DNA from: Paramagnetospirillum magnetotacticum MS-1
GTDB taxonomy: Bacteria; Pseudomonadota; Alphaproteobacteria; Rhodospirillales; Magnetospirillaceae
Length of the DNA stretch: 64,000 bases
Assembly: GCF_000829825.1 (NCBI RefSeq)
Contig: NZ_JXSL01000027.1
Coordinates: 547,093-611,092, forward strand
Direction: 5' to 3'
Positions 6,767 to 16,567 of this stretch are shown in pieces; position 1 is the stretch's first letter; every line of letters starts with the position of its first letter. The translations under genes and the position numbers were made by a program. The notes under the pieces are model-generated. The model had not been told where the DNA came from, did no database searches, and saw nothing but the letters and a program-made list of their open reading frames with translations.

Positions 6767-9172
6767 GTGCCGGAACACGCCGCGAATGACAAGACCTCGG
6801 CCGTAAGCAAACCCGACAACCCGGATTTCGTGCGCATCGGCGACACCATGTCCCCTTGGGCGAGGATTGCCAATACCATCGCCCTTGTCCTGCTCCTGGG
6901 TGGTTCGGCCCTGTTCGTCGTGGTGATGGGCTCGCTGCCGCGCATCGAAGGGCATCACCCGGTCTCGGGAATCCTACTGAAGACCGCCATCACCCGCGAC
7001 AGCGTCGGCATCCCCAGCATCAAGGCCGAGACCAGTCATGACGCCTATTTCGCCATGGGCTGGGTCCATGCCCAGGACCGCATGTGGCAGATGGAGGCCT
7101 CTCGGCGCTTAGGGAGCGGACGGCTGGCCGAACTGGTGGGCGAGCCGGGTCTGGCCAGTGACCGCTATATGCGCACGCTCGGCCTCTATCAGGCGGCGGA
7201 GCGCTCGCTGGGGGCTCTGGCGGAACCGACCCGCTCGGCGCTGCAATCCTACGCCGATGGCATCAATGGCTGGCTCTCCCACAACAGCCACCGCCTGCCA
7301 CCCGAGTTCAGTCTGTTGGGCGTCAAGCCCGAGCCCTGGACCCCCGCTGATTCCATGGTCTGGCAAAAGATCATGGCCATGACCCTGTCGGGAAACTGGC
7401 ACGACGACGTCTTGCGCAGCCAACTGGCGCGAAACCTGGACCCAAAGCGGCTGCAGGAACTGTTCCCCGCCTATCCCGCCGATGCGCCGGTGACCCTGTC
7501 GGCCGAGGGCGGCAAGGCTTTGCTGGACCTCGCCCCCGACGCGCTGCGCCCCATGCCCGCCTCCAATGTCTGGGTGGTGAGCGGGGCCCGCACCCGCTCG
7601 GGAAAGCCCCTGCTGGCTGGCGATCCCCATCTGGCCTTTCGCGCCCCCGTCCTATGGTATCTGGCGCAAGTGGAGATGCCCGGCCTCAAACTGGCGGGCG
7701 CCACCGTTCCCGGCCTGCCCTTTCACCTGATCGCCCAAAATGGCCGCATCGCCTGGAGTTTCACCTCCACCCAGGCCGACACCGTCGATCTGTTCGTGGA
7801 AAAGCTGGCGGGCGAATCCGGCTACCGCACCCCCGAAGGCACCAGACCTTTCCTCGCCCGCACCGAGACCATCAAGGTCAAGGGCAAGCCTGATGTGACG
7901 CTCATCGTGCGCGAAACCAGGCACGGGCCGGTGATTTCCGATCTTCTGGCCCAGGATGTCGCGGGCAAGGACGAGGTAATCGCCCTGTCCTCGTCCGCGC
8001 TTGGCCAGACCGATACCAGCATCCAGGCCCTGCATCTGCTGAATCAGGCCGTCGACTGGACCGGCTTTAACAAGGCGGTCAGGGATCTCCAGGCCCCGGC
8101 TCTCAACATCGCCTATGCCGACACCGCCGGAAATATCGGTTTTGTCACCGCCGGACGCATTCCCATCCGCAAATCCGGGAACGGCACCGTGCCCGCCCGC
8201 GGCTGGACCGGCGAAGGCGATTGGACCGGATGGGTGCCAGCGGCCAAGCTGCCGCAAGTCCTGAACCCCAAATCCGGCCTGCTGATCAACGCCAACAACA
8301 AGGTGGTGGGCGATAAATATCCCTATCTGATCACCGCCACCTGGCCCGACGGCTATCGCGCCGCCCGCATCCGGGAATTGCTGGGCGAGCGCCGCGGACT
8401 GACCATTGAAGACATGTCGGCCATTCAGGCCGATGCGGTGTCGGCCCAGGCCATCGAACTCAAGGATTTGCTGACCGGCATCGAGTTCAAGGATCCCCAC
8501 GCCCGCGACATGGCGCACAAGATCGCCGAATGGGACGGCAAGGCCGACCGCGACCGGCCCGAGCCGCTGATCTTCGCAGCCTGGATGGATCGCCTGAACC
8601 GCGCCATCCTGGCCGATGAACTGAAGGAGTCCTTTTCCGCCTTCGAGCCGGTGCGGGCCCAGGTTCTGGTGGATATCCTGACCCGCCGCCGTCACTGGTG
8701 CGACGACATCACCACGCCCGAGGCCGAAAGCTGCGACGACCTGATCGAGCGCAGCCTGGGCAAGGCCCTAACCGATCTGGAAGCCACCTGGGGCAAGGAC
8801 AGCAAGACCTGGCGCTGGGGTGCCGCCCATCCGGCCCGCTTCTCCCATCCCCTCTTGGGGCATGTTCCGGTGCTGGGCGGCATGGCCGATCTGCAGGTGC
8901 CATCCGACGGCGACGATTTCACCGTGTCGCGCGGCACCTATCGCGCCGAGGACAACGCCACCCGCTTCCCCCAGATTCACGGGGCGGGCCTGCGCGCGGT
9001 ATTCGATCTGGCCGATCTGGCCGACAGCCGCTTCGTCATCGCTACCGGCCAGTCAGGCAACCCGCTGTCGCGCCACTATTCCGACATGCTGCCAGCCTGG
9101 AGCGCCAACCGCCTCTTTCGCCTGGGGCATGATCCCAAGCACTCGGTGCTGACCCTGGAACGGGGACGGTGA
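6767..9172 (+). CDS. Penicillin acylase family protein (N-terminal nucleophile amidase)
   Basis: An 801-residue precursor of the Ntn-hydrolase penicillin amidase family, which cleaves amide bonds such as those in beta-lactams or acyl-homoserine lactones. A membrane segment (about residues 34-55) suggests an uncleaved anchor or signal. The alpha part has DSVGIPSIKAETSHDAYFAMGWVHAQDRMWQME, typical of the family. The autoproteolysis site and catalytic Ser are at 266 in PASNVWVVSGART, followed by GKPLLAGDPHL. RHGPVISD and the late NKVVGDKYPYL further match. The GTG at 6767 is preceded by GGGGCGGGA; an ATG 81 bases later, before the membrane segment, is an alternative. Substrate unknown. It ends 4 bases from the convergent flavin reductase gene. 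Confidence 0.88.
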   Translation: MPEHAANDKTSAVSKPDNPDFVRIGDTMSPWARIANTIALVLLLGGSALFVVVMGSLPRIEGHHPVSGILLKTAITRDSVGIPSIKAETSHDAYFAMGWVHAQDRMWQMEASRRLGSGRLAELVGEPGLASDRYMRTLGLYQAAERSLGALAEPTRSALQSYADGINGWLSHNSHRLPPEFSLLGVKPEPWTPADSMVWQKIMAMTLSGNWHDDVLRSQLARNLDPKRLQELFPAYPADAPVTLSAEGGKALLDLAPDALRPMPASNVWVVSGARTRSGKPLLAGDPHLAFRAPVLWYLAQVEMPGLKLAGATVPGLPFHLIAQNGRIAWSFTSTQADTVDLFVEKLAGESGYRTPEGTRPFLARTETIKVKGKPDVTLIVRETRHGPVISDLLAQDVAGKDEVIALSSSALGQTDTSIQALHLLNQAVDWTGFNKAVRDLQAPALNIAYADTAGNIGFVTAGRIPIRKSGNGTVPARGWTGEGDWTGWVPAAKLPQVLNPKSGLLINANNKVVGDKYPYLITATWPDGYRAARIRELLGERRGLTIEDMSAIQADAVSAQAIELKDLLTGIEFKDPHARDMAHKIAEWDGKADRDRPEPLIFAAWMDRLNRAILADELKESFSAFEPVRAQVLVDILTRRRHWCDDITTPEAESCDDLIERSLGKALTDLEATWGKDSKTWRWGAAHPARFSHPLLGHVPVLGGMADLQVPSDGDDFTVSRGTYRAEDNATRFPQIHGAGLRAVFDLADLADSRFVIATGQSGNPLSRHYSDMLPAWSANRLFRLGHDPKHSVLTLERGR

Positions 9173-9176
9173 AAAC

Positions 9177-9680
9177 TCAGACCACGTCGGTAAGCGACGG
9201 CGTGTGCGGATCCATATAGCTTCCACGGAAATAGACCAGGGGGCTGCCGCCCTCCTGATGCTTCATCTTCTCCACCTTGCCGATAAAAATCTGGTGATCT
9301 CCACCGTCAGCCACATTGACGAGCGAGCATTCCAGATTGGCCAGGCACCCCGAGAGAATGGGAACGCCGCTGTTCCACCCGCTCCAGGCGATGGACTTCC
9401 ACTTATCTTCCGACCGGCTGGCGAAGCGGATGGAGAGGTCGCGCTGGTGTTCCGACAAGATGTTGATGGCGAAATGCCCGAAGGTCTTGAACGCGTCCAT
9501 GCTCGACGTCGTGTTGCCCAGGCAGAACAGCACCAGCGGCGGATCCAGCGACAGGGAGGTAAAAGCGCTGACCGTGACCCCCACCGGCTCGTTGCCGCCG
9601 GGCGTCAAGGTGGTCACCACCGTAACGCCCGAAGCGAAACAGCCCAAAGTCTTGCGAAAGGAACGGGGGTCAAGGGACAT
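9177..9680 (-). CDS. Flavin reductase domain protein (FMN-binding split barrel)
   Basis: A 167-residue protein of the flavin-reductase-like family, which reduces FMN or FAD with NAD(P)H, often as the small partner of a two-component monooxygenase. Diagnostic stretches: FRKTLGCFASGVTVVTT, VGVTVSAFTSLSLDPPLVLFCLGN (FMN-binding loop), FAINILSEHQRDLSIRFA and the C-terminal HQIFIGKVEKMKHQEGGSPLVYFRGSY. Start chosen at MSLDPRSFRK (9680); an upstream in-frame start at 9806 would add 42 residues with no family resemblance. No monooxygenase partner is encoded next to it. Confidence 0.85.
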   Translation of the reverse strand: MSLDPRSFRKTLGCFASGVTVVTTLTPGGNEPVGVTVSAFTSLSLDPPLVLFCLGNTTSSMDAFKTFGHFAINILSEHQRDLSIRFASRSEDKWKSIAWSGWNSGVPILSGCLANLECSLVNVADGGDHQIFIGKVEKMKHQEGGSPLVYFRGSYMDPHTPSLTDVV

Positions 9681-9889
9681 GAATGGCTCGGTATCACTGG
9701 AGGCGGGAGATAGATTTAAATGCGTTCTACCGTCCAGGTCAAATGCGCCTTTCCCCATGGCTGGGGAAAAGAGATGCTTTTCATCACGACAAGGCAGTTG
9801 ACTCAAGACATGGAGGAGGAATTATAGCATTCTCCGTGATAAGGAGATGGTCCGCCCATTCCCGTCGGGATGGCCTCCAGGGGAAGTGA
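9681..9889. promoter_or_regulatory. Divergent promoter region between flavin reductase and motA
   Basis: 209 bases between outward-facing starts. On the plus strand TTGACT (9798-9803) and TATAGC (9823-9828) resemble -35/-10 elements, but the 19-base spacing is long, so the promoter call is weak. motA is preceded by CCAGGGGAAGTGA as its ribosome-binding site. Confidence 0.3.
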
Positions 9890-10750
9890 ATGTTCGCAAT
9901 CATCGGCATCGTCGTGACATTCGTCAGCGTCATCGGCGGTTATGCTGCACCGGGCGGCCATCTTGGCGTTCTGTTCCAGCCTTTCGAGTGGCTGATCATC
10001 ATCGGCGCCGCCGTCGGCTCACTCCTGCTTGGCAATCCCAAGACCGTCATTCTCGGCATCGGCAAGAATATCGGTCTGGTGTTCAAGGGCGCCCATCACG
10101 GCAAGGACGACTATATCGAACTGCTATCGGTGCTGTACGCCGTGTTCAAACTGGCCAAGACCAAGGGCGATCTGGCCCTGGAAAGCCATGTGGAAAAGCC
10201 CGACGAAAGCCCGCTGTTCGGCAAGTTTCCCAAATTCAGTTCGGACCACCACACCCGGACCTTCTTCTGTGACTATCTGCGGCTGCTCACTCTGGGCACC
10301 AGCAATGCGCACGAGTTGGAATCCATCATCGATGGCGAGCTTGAAGCCCACCACAAGCACTATCACGAGATCGCCCACGCGGTGAATCTGATGGGCGACG
10401 CCATGCCCGCCCTGGGCATCGTGGCGGCGGTGCTGGGCGTTATTCACACCATGGGCTCCATCACCGAGCCACCGGAAGTTCTGGGCCATCTCATCGGCGC
10501 GGCGCTGGTGGGCACGTTCTCGGGCGTGCTGATTTCCTATGCTTTCATCGCCCCCATCGCGCGCAACATGCAGCTGTGTTTCGATTCGGACCATTACTAC
10601 TTCATGGCCATCAAGGCCGGGCTGCTGGGTCACATGCAGGGCTATGCGCCGCAGGTCTCCATCGAATTCGCCCGCAAGATCCTGCCCGACGAGTTGCGCC
10701 CGACCTTCCAGGAATTGGAAGAGACCGTCACCAACCTGCCACCCGATTAA
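9890..10750 (+). CDS. motA: Flagellar motor stator protein MotA
   Basis: Proton-channel subunit of the flagellar stator. The 286-residue protein has four membrane segments (about residues 2-20, 33-50, 170-192, 203-225) and the large cytoplasmic loop that contacts FliG. Loop residues matching E. coli R90/E98 are Lys and Glu (LAKTKGDLALES). The two conserved prolines are present in GDAMPALGIVAAVLGVIHTMGS and GYAPQVSIEFARK. Followed after 18 bases by motB. The loop contains several His (HHGK, HHTRTFF, HHKHYHE), a little more than usual but without known meaning. Confidence 0.95.
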   Translation: MFAIIGIVVTFVSVIGGYAAPGGHLGVLFQPFEWLIIIGAAVGSLLLGNPKTVILGIGKNIGLVFKGAHHGKDDYIELLSVLYAVFKLAKTKGDLALESHVEKPDESPLFGKFPKFSSDHHTRTFFCDYLRLLTLGTSNAHELESIIDGELEAHHKHYHEIAHAVNLMGDAMPALGIVAAVLGVIHTMGSITEPPEVLGHLIGAALVGTFSGVLISYAFIAPIARNMQLCFDSDHYYFMAIKAGLLGHMQGYAPQVSIEFARKILPDELRPTFQELEETVTNLPPD

Positions 10751-10768
10751 CCGAGAAGGCAGCCGGAT

Positions 10769-11803
10769 ATGGCCGAAGGCGGTCAGCAGATCATCATCAA
10801 GCGGGTCAAGAAGGTGGCCGGTGGCGCCCATGGCGGCGCCTGGAAGGTGGCCTATGCCGACTTCGTGACCGCCATGATGGCCTTCTTCCTGCTGCTGTGG
10901 CTGCTCAATGCCGTCACCGAGGAACAGCTGACCGGTGTGTCCAACTATTTCGCTCCCACCATGGCGTCGAAAAGCTCTTCGGGCGCAGGCGGCCTGTTGG
11001 GCGGCAAGGTGATCGGCGAAGGCGCCCAGACCTCCAACACCTCATCACCCAGTCTGGTACAGCACCTTCCCCCCGCCTCCATCGGTCCCGGCGGCGAGGA
11101 TCTGACCGGATCCAAGGAGTTCGAGTCCGACAATCCCAGTGAAAGCAATCAAGGACCCGGCCAGGGCGCGGGTCAGGGCGCGGGCCAGGGTCCGGGCCAG
11201 GGCAAGGACCGCTCGGGCATGTCCGAGCAGGAGTTCAAGGAAGCCCAGGCCCAACGCGAGCAGCAGAAATTCGACAAGGCCAAGGAAGTTCTGGAAGGCG
11301 CCATGAAGGGCATTCCGGAAATGAAGCAGTTCCAGGGCTCCATGCTGGTGGACAACACGCCCGAAGGCCTGCGCATCCAGATCACCGACCAGGAAGGCCT
11401 GGCCATGTTCCCCTCGGGCTCCAGCGCGCAGTTCGGCCATACCCGCGCCATGCTCGACCTCGTCTCGCGCGTGGTGCGCCAGCTGCCCGACAACCGCATC
11501 GCCATTTCCGGCCATACCGACGCCGTCCCCTTCCGCGACCCGTCGGGCTATACCAATTGGGAATTGTCCGCCGACCGTGCCCTGGCCACCCGTCGGGCGC
11601 TGATCGCCTCAGGCGTGCCGGAAGGCCGCATCGACCGCATCGTCGGACGCGCCGATCAGGAACCGCTGGACAAGGCGGATCCCAAGGGGTTGCGCAACCG
11701 GCGGATCAGCATCATCTTGCTGCGCGAGAACGACCTGGGACCGGTGGATTCCCAGAACCTGTCCGTTCCCTTGAAATCCACAACGCCCGCGCCGAAGCGT
11801 TAG
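10769..11803 (+). CDS. motB: Flagellar motor stator protein MotB
   Basis: Peptidoglycan-anchored stator subunit, 344 residues. The N-terminal plug/TM region WKVAYADFVTAMMAFFLLLWLLNA carries the proton-binding Asp (residue 31, equivalent to E. coli D32). The C-terminal OmpA-like domain (about 195-325) has ISGHTDAVPF and the NWELSADRALATRRAL peptidoglycan-binding motif. The linker between TM and OmpA domain contains a GxGQ tetrapeptide repeat (about 129-145). Ends in LKSTTPAPKR. Immediately downstream of motA, so the pair is cotranscribed. Confidence 0.95.
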   Translation: MAEGGQQIIIKRVKKVAGGAHGGAWKVAYADFVTAMMAFFLLLWLLNAVTEEQLTGVSNYFAPTMASKSSSGAGGLLGGKVIGEGAQTSNTSSPSLVQHLPPASIGPGGEDLTGSKEFESDNPSESNQGPGQGAGQGAGQGPGQGKDRSGMSEQEFKEAQAQREQQKFDKAKEVLEGAMKGIPEMKQFQGSMLVDNTPEGLRIQITDQEGLAMFPSGSSAQFGHTRAMLDLVSRVVRQLPDNRIAISGHTDAVPFRDPSGYTNWELSADRALATRRALIASGVPEGRIDRIVGRADQEPLDKADPKGLRNRRISIILLRENDLGPVDSQNLSVPLKSTTPAPKR

Positions 11804-11812
11804 GCGGCCACC

Positions 11813-12334
11813 ATGGCCATGCCGCCCTCCGCCTTCTCCCGCATCATCGACAACACCCCCGAGTGGGACGACCCTTGGGGACAGCCGCGCTATTACATGG
11901 GCATCACCGCCCGACGCATCTATGCCTATTGCATCGATCTAGTGGTGGTCGGCCTGTTGATGGGCATGGTGTTCATGGGCTCCATCATCCTGGGCGCCCT
12001 GACGCTCGGCCTGCTATGGCCGGTCTTGATGCTGGTGATGGCCTTGACACCCATCGCCTACCACACCCTGACCATCGCGGGTCCGCGCGCGGCCACGCTG
12101 GGCATGCGCGCCGCCAATATCCGGGTCATGTCGGTTGGCACCAACGCCTTTGACGATAACGGGCGGCCAAGCCTTCTCCAGGCGGCCATCCAGACCGTAT
12201 GCTTCTACGCATCCGTGGCCCTGACCTGCTGGCTGATCCTGGCCGTGGCCCTGTTCAACCCGAGGCGGCGCACGGTGCACGACATGCTGGCCCGGACGGT
12301 GGTGGTCAACGATCCGGCGCAGTGGGGCAGTTGA
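11813..12334 (+). CDS. RDD family membrane protein
   Basis: A 173-residue protein with the RDD domain: ARRIYAYCIDLVVVGLLMGMV carries the Arg and Asp of the first segment, and RRRTVHDMLARTVVV the closing Asp-rich motif. Three to four membrane segments are seen (about 37-58, 62-85, 125-150). RDD proteins are proposed to be small transporters or Na+/H+ antiporter-like in some species, but this one has no assigned function. It starts 9 bases after motB with AGGCGG as ribosome site; ATG codons at 11813 and 11819 are both possible. The next gene (ate/bpt) follows in the same direction. Confidence 0.85.
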   Translation: MAMPPSAFSRIIDNTPEWDDPWGQPRYYMGITARRIYAYCIDLVVVGLLMGMVFMGSIILGALTLGLLWPVLMLVMALTPIAYHTLTIAGPRAATLGMRAANIRVMSVGTNAFDDNGRPSLLQAAIQTVCFYASVALTCWLILAVALFNPRRRTVHDMLARTVVVNDPAQWGS

Positions 12335-12418
12335 ATCAAGGGGCTGGCGGCGGCGGGGGCCAACTCCTATATGTGAGAAACCGGGTGGTTTGGCCGGGAT
12401 ACGGGACGACGGAATTCC

Positions 12419-13153
12419 ATGGATCATTTTCCGCTCAAGCGGCCCCATTTCTTCTTCACGACGGCGCCGCTGCCTTGCCCGTACGTGTCGGGCCGTCTCG
12501 AGCGCAAGATCGTCACCGAACTGAACGGCACCGATGCCGACTGCCTGCACGAGGCCCTGTCGCGCGCCGGTTTCCGCCGCAGCCACTCCATTGCCTATAC
12601 CCCGGCCTGCCCCGGCTGCAACGCCTGTATTCCGGTGCGCATCGTCGCCGACGAATTCACGCCCGACCGCACCATGCGCCGCATCTGGCGCACCAATGGC
12701 GCTCTCATCGCCCGCAAGGTCCCGGCCCGGGCCAGCGCCGACCAGTTCCGCCTGTTCGCCCGTTACCAGGAATCACGTCATTCCGGCGGCGATATGGCGC
12801 TGATGGGATTTTATGACTACCGGTCCATGGTCGAAGACAGCCCCATCGACACTTTCATCGTCGAATTCCGTGATGGAGAGGACAATCTGGTGGCGGCCTG
12901 CCTAGCGGACGGCATGGGCGATGGTCTGTCGGCGGTCTATTCCTTCTTCGATCCCGATCTGGCGTCGCGCAGCCTGGGGACCTTCATGGTCCTGTGGCTG
13001 GTGGAAGAGGCGCGGAGACAGTCTCTCCCTTACGTCTATCTCGGCTATTGGATCGAAGAGAGCCGCAAAATGTCCTATAAAACCCGCTATCAGCCCTTGG
13101 AAGCCTTCGGCCCCGACGGCTGGAAGCGTTTTGCGGCCGATGGCGACACGTAG
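12419..13153 (+). CDS. bpt: Aspartate/glutamate leucyltransferase (aminoacyl-tRNA protein transferase)
   Basis: N-end-rule enzyme transferring an amino acid from charged tRNA to proteins with acidic or oxidised N-termini, marking them for ClpS/ClpAP. The 244-residue product has the N-terminal ATE domain with PLPCPYVSGRLERKI and the Cys cluster YTPACPGCNACIPVRI, and the C-terminal GNAT-like domain with ARYQESRHSGG, SFFDPDLASRSLGTFMVLWLVEEAR and YLGYWIEESRKMSYKTRYQPLE. Length and motifs fit the Bpt class rather than eukaryote-like Ate1. No partner gene is adjacent; motAB-RDD lie upstream on the same strand. Confidence 0.92.
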   Translation: MDHFPLKRPHFFFTTAPLPCPYVSGRLERKIVTELNGTDADCLHEALSRAGFRRSHSIAYTPACPGCNACIPVRIVADEFTPDRTMRRIWRTNGALIARKVPARASADQFRLFARYQESRHSGGDMALMGFYDYRSMVEDSPIDTFIVEFRDGEDNLVAACLADGMGDGLSAVYSFFDPDLASRSLGTFMVLWLVEEARRQSLPYVYLGYWIEESRKMSYKTRYQPLEAFGPDGWKRFAADGDT

Positions 13154-13272
13154 ACTACGGGTGTCCACAACTGGCCTGTATCGAGGCCATATGAGATCGT
13201 ACGAGTTGGACAAAGCTGGCGCAACAAGCTGGCAAGGTTAATAACTCCATAGGGGAATGGGAGGAACCGGCA

Positions 13273-13836
13273 TTGAAACCGCTTCTGTCACTCAGCTCGC
13301 TCATTGATCGCATCAACGAGTGGGTGGGGCGTACTGTTTATTGGCTGATCCTCGTCATGGTGATCGTCAGTTCGGGCAACGCCACCTTCCGCTACATCTT
13401 CTCCAACAGTTCGAACGCCTGGCTTGAGGTGCAATGGTACCTGTTCGCCACGGTGTTCCTGCTCTGCGCGGGCTATACCTTGCTGCGCAACGAGCATATC
13501 CGCATTGACGTCATCTGCGGCCGCCTGCCGCGCCGGACCCAGATCTGGATCGATATCGTCGGGACCATCGTCTTCCTGTTTCCCATGGCCATGCTGATCC
13601 TGACCCTGTCCTGGCCCATGTTCATGAAATCCTTCACCATGATGGAGATGTCTTCGGATGCCGGAGGCCTGATCCGCTGGCCGGTCAAGCTGATGATTCC
13701 CCTGGGTTTTTCGCTTCTGATGCTGCAAGGCGCGTCCGAGCTGATCAAGAAAATCGCCATCCTGACCGGCGATATGGCTGATCCCGGCGATCACGGCCAT
13801 CACCACCACACTTCGGCGGACGGAGAAGCGGTATGA
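13273..13836 (+). CDS. TRAP transporter small permease (DctQ/TAXI-type 4TM subunit)
   Basis: Small membrane subunit of a tripartite ATP-independent periplasmic transporter. 187 residues with four membrane segments (about 20-40, 55-77, 97-117, 140-160) and the family motif FSNSSNAWLEVQWYLFATVFLLCAGYTLLRNEHIRIDV. The TTG start at 13273 has GGGAGGAA ahead of it. The C-terminus is His-rich (DHGHHHHTSAD), possibly metal-binding or incidental. It overlaps the large permease gene by 4 bases (ATGA), so the two are coupled. Confidence 0.9.
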   Translation: MKPLLSLSSLIDRINEWVGRTVYWLILVMVIVSSGNATFRYIFSNSSNAWLEVQWYLFATVFLLCAGYTLLRNEHIRIDVICGRLPRRTQIWIDIVGTIVFLFPMAMLILTLSWPMFMKSFTMMEMSSDAGGLIRWPVKLMIPLGFSLLMLQGASELIKKIAILTGDMADPGDHGHHHHTSADGEAV

Positions 13837-15293
13837 CCCAATTCCTGATCGCCAATATGGCGCCGCTGATGTTCGCGGCCCTGGTCGTCTTCCTGCTGAT
13901 CGGCTATCCGGTGGCCTTCGCACTGGCCGCCAACGGCATTCTCTTTGGTCTGGTGGGCGTCGAGCTGGGACTGCTGCATGTCAGCCTGTTTCAGGCCTTG
14001 CCCGAGCGCGTCTTCGGCATCATGCGCAACGACACGCTGCTGGCCATTCCCTTCTTCACCTTCATGGGCCTGATTCTCGAACGATCCGGCATGGCGGAAG
14101 ACCTGCTGGATACGATCGGCCAGTTGTTCGGCCCCATCCGGGGTGGTCTTGCCTATGCCGTGATCTTCGTGGGCGCGCTGCTTGCCGCCACCACCGGCGT
14201 GGTGGCCGCCTCGGTGATTTCCATGGGCCTGATCTCGCTGCCCATCATGATGCGCTACGGCTACGACCGCCGTGTGGCGTCCGGTGTCATCGCCGCTTCA
14301 GGCACATTGGCCCAAATCATTCCGCCCTCCCTGGTGCTCATCATCATGGCCGACCAGTTGGGCCGGTCGGTGGGCGACATGTATGCTGGCGCCTTCGTCC
14401 CCGGCTTCGTGCTGACCGGCCTTTACGCCGGGTTCATCTTCCTGGTCACCATGATCAAGCCGGATTTTGCCCCTGCCCTGCCAGCCGAGGCCCGATCCCT
14501 GCGCGGCATGGGGCTGATCATTCGCACATTCACCTGTCTGGTTCCGCCGCTGATCCTGATCTTCCTGGTTCTGGGCACCATCTTCATCGGTGTGGCCACT
14601 CCCACCGAGGGCGGAGCCATGGGCGCGGCGGGCGCCATGATCCTGGCCCTGATGAAGCGCAAGCTTGACTGGAACCTGATGCGCCAGGCCATGGACACCA
14701 CAGCCAAGCTGTCGTGCTTCGTGGTGTTCATCCTGGTGGGTTCCACGGTGTTCGGCCTGGTGTTCCGCGGCGTCAACGGCGATCTGTGGGTCGAGCATCT
14801 GATGAGCAGCCTGCCCGGCGGCAAGCTGGGCTTTTTGATCGTCACCAATGTGTTGATGTTCGTCCTGGCTTTCTTCCTCGACTTCTTCGAACTGGCCTTC
14901 ATCCTGGTCCCGCTGCTGGGGCCGGTGGCCGAGAAGATGGGCATCGACCTGATCTGGTTCGGCGTTCTGTTGGGCGTCAACATGCAGACCTCGTTCATGC
15001 ATCCGCCTTTTGGCTTCGCGCTATTCTACCTGCGCAGCGTGGCGCCCAAATCCGACTATGTGGACAAGATCACCGGCAAGCTGACGGCCAAGATCACCAC
15101 TGGCCAGATCTATTGGGGCGCGGTGCCCTTCGTGATCATCCAGATCATCATGGTGGGCCTGGTCATCGCCTTTCCCGATCTGGTCACTGGCGGCATCGAC
15201 AAGGCGGCCGCCGTGGACACCTCGAAGATCCAGATCGAGGTGCCCCAGGGCGAGTTCGGCGGCGGCATGTATGGCGGCCCCGACAGCAAGTAG
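13833..15293 (+). CDS. TRAP transporter large permease (DctM)
   Basis: The 486-residue ion-coupled permease of the TRAP system, with about twelve hydrophobic segments. Family motifs: LFLLIGYPVAFALA-type start, FFTFMGLILERSGMAEDLL, GALLAATTGVVAASVISMGLISLPIMM, SGTLAQIIPPSLVLIIMADQLGRSVGDMYAGAFVPG and GVATPTEGGAMGA. C-terminal features include LDFFELAFILVPLLGP and MQTSFMHPPFGFALFYLRS. The partner binding-protein gene lies convergently just downstream. DctM with the SFMHPPFGFALFYLR signature is the branch often paired with 2-oxo acid or other monocarboxylate binding proteins, but the substrate is not fixed by sequence. Confidence 0.93.
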   Translation: MTQFLIANMAPLMFAALVVFLLIGYPVAFALAANGILFGLVGVELGLLHVSLFQALPERVFGIMRNDTLLAIPFFTFMGLILERSGMAEDLLDTIGQLFGPIRGGLAYAVIFVGALLAATTGVVAASVISMGLISLPIMMRYGYDRRVASGVIAASGTLAQIIPPSLVLIIMADQLGRSVGDMYAGAFVPGFVLTGLYAGFIFLVTMIKPDFAPALPAEARSLRGMGLIIRTFTCLVPPLILIFLVLGTIFIGVATPTEGGAMGAAGAMILALMKRKLDWNLMRQAMDTTAKLSCFVVFILVGSTVFGLVFRGVNGDLWVEHLMSSLPGGKLGFLIVTNVLMFVLAFFLDFFELAFILVPLLGPVAEKMGIDLIWFGVLLGVNMQTSFMHPPFGFALFYLRSVAPKSDYVDKITGKLTAKITTGQIYWGAVPFVIIQIIMVGLVIAFPDLVTGGIDKAAAVDTSKIQIEVPQGEFGGGMYGGPDSK

Positions 15294-15313
15294 GCGGACC
15301 CTAACCCAAACAA

Positions 15314-15342
15314 AAAGCCCCGCACCAATGGTGCGGGGCTTT
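15314..15342. terminator. Bidirectional rho-independent terminator
   Basis: A 13-bp perfect stem, AAAGCCCCGCACC (15314-15326) and GGTGCGGGGCTTT (15330-15342), closes a 3-base loop between the convergent dctM and dctP genes. The stem base supplies A and T tracts on both sides, so it can act in both directions. Confidence 0.9.
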
Positions 15343-15364
15343 CCTTATGGAAATCGTCCCGGAA

Positions 15365-16510
<1,146 letters not shown>

Positions 16511-16567
16511 TTATCCTACACCTTTGCAAGGGCGACGCAACGCGACCCGGCTTTCGGAAAACCGTAA

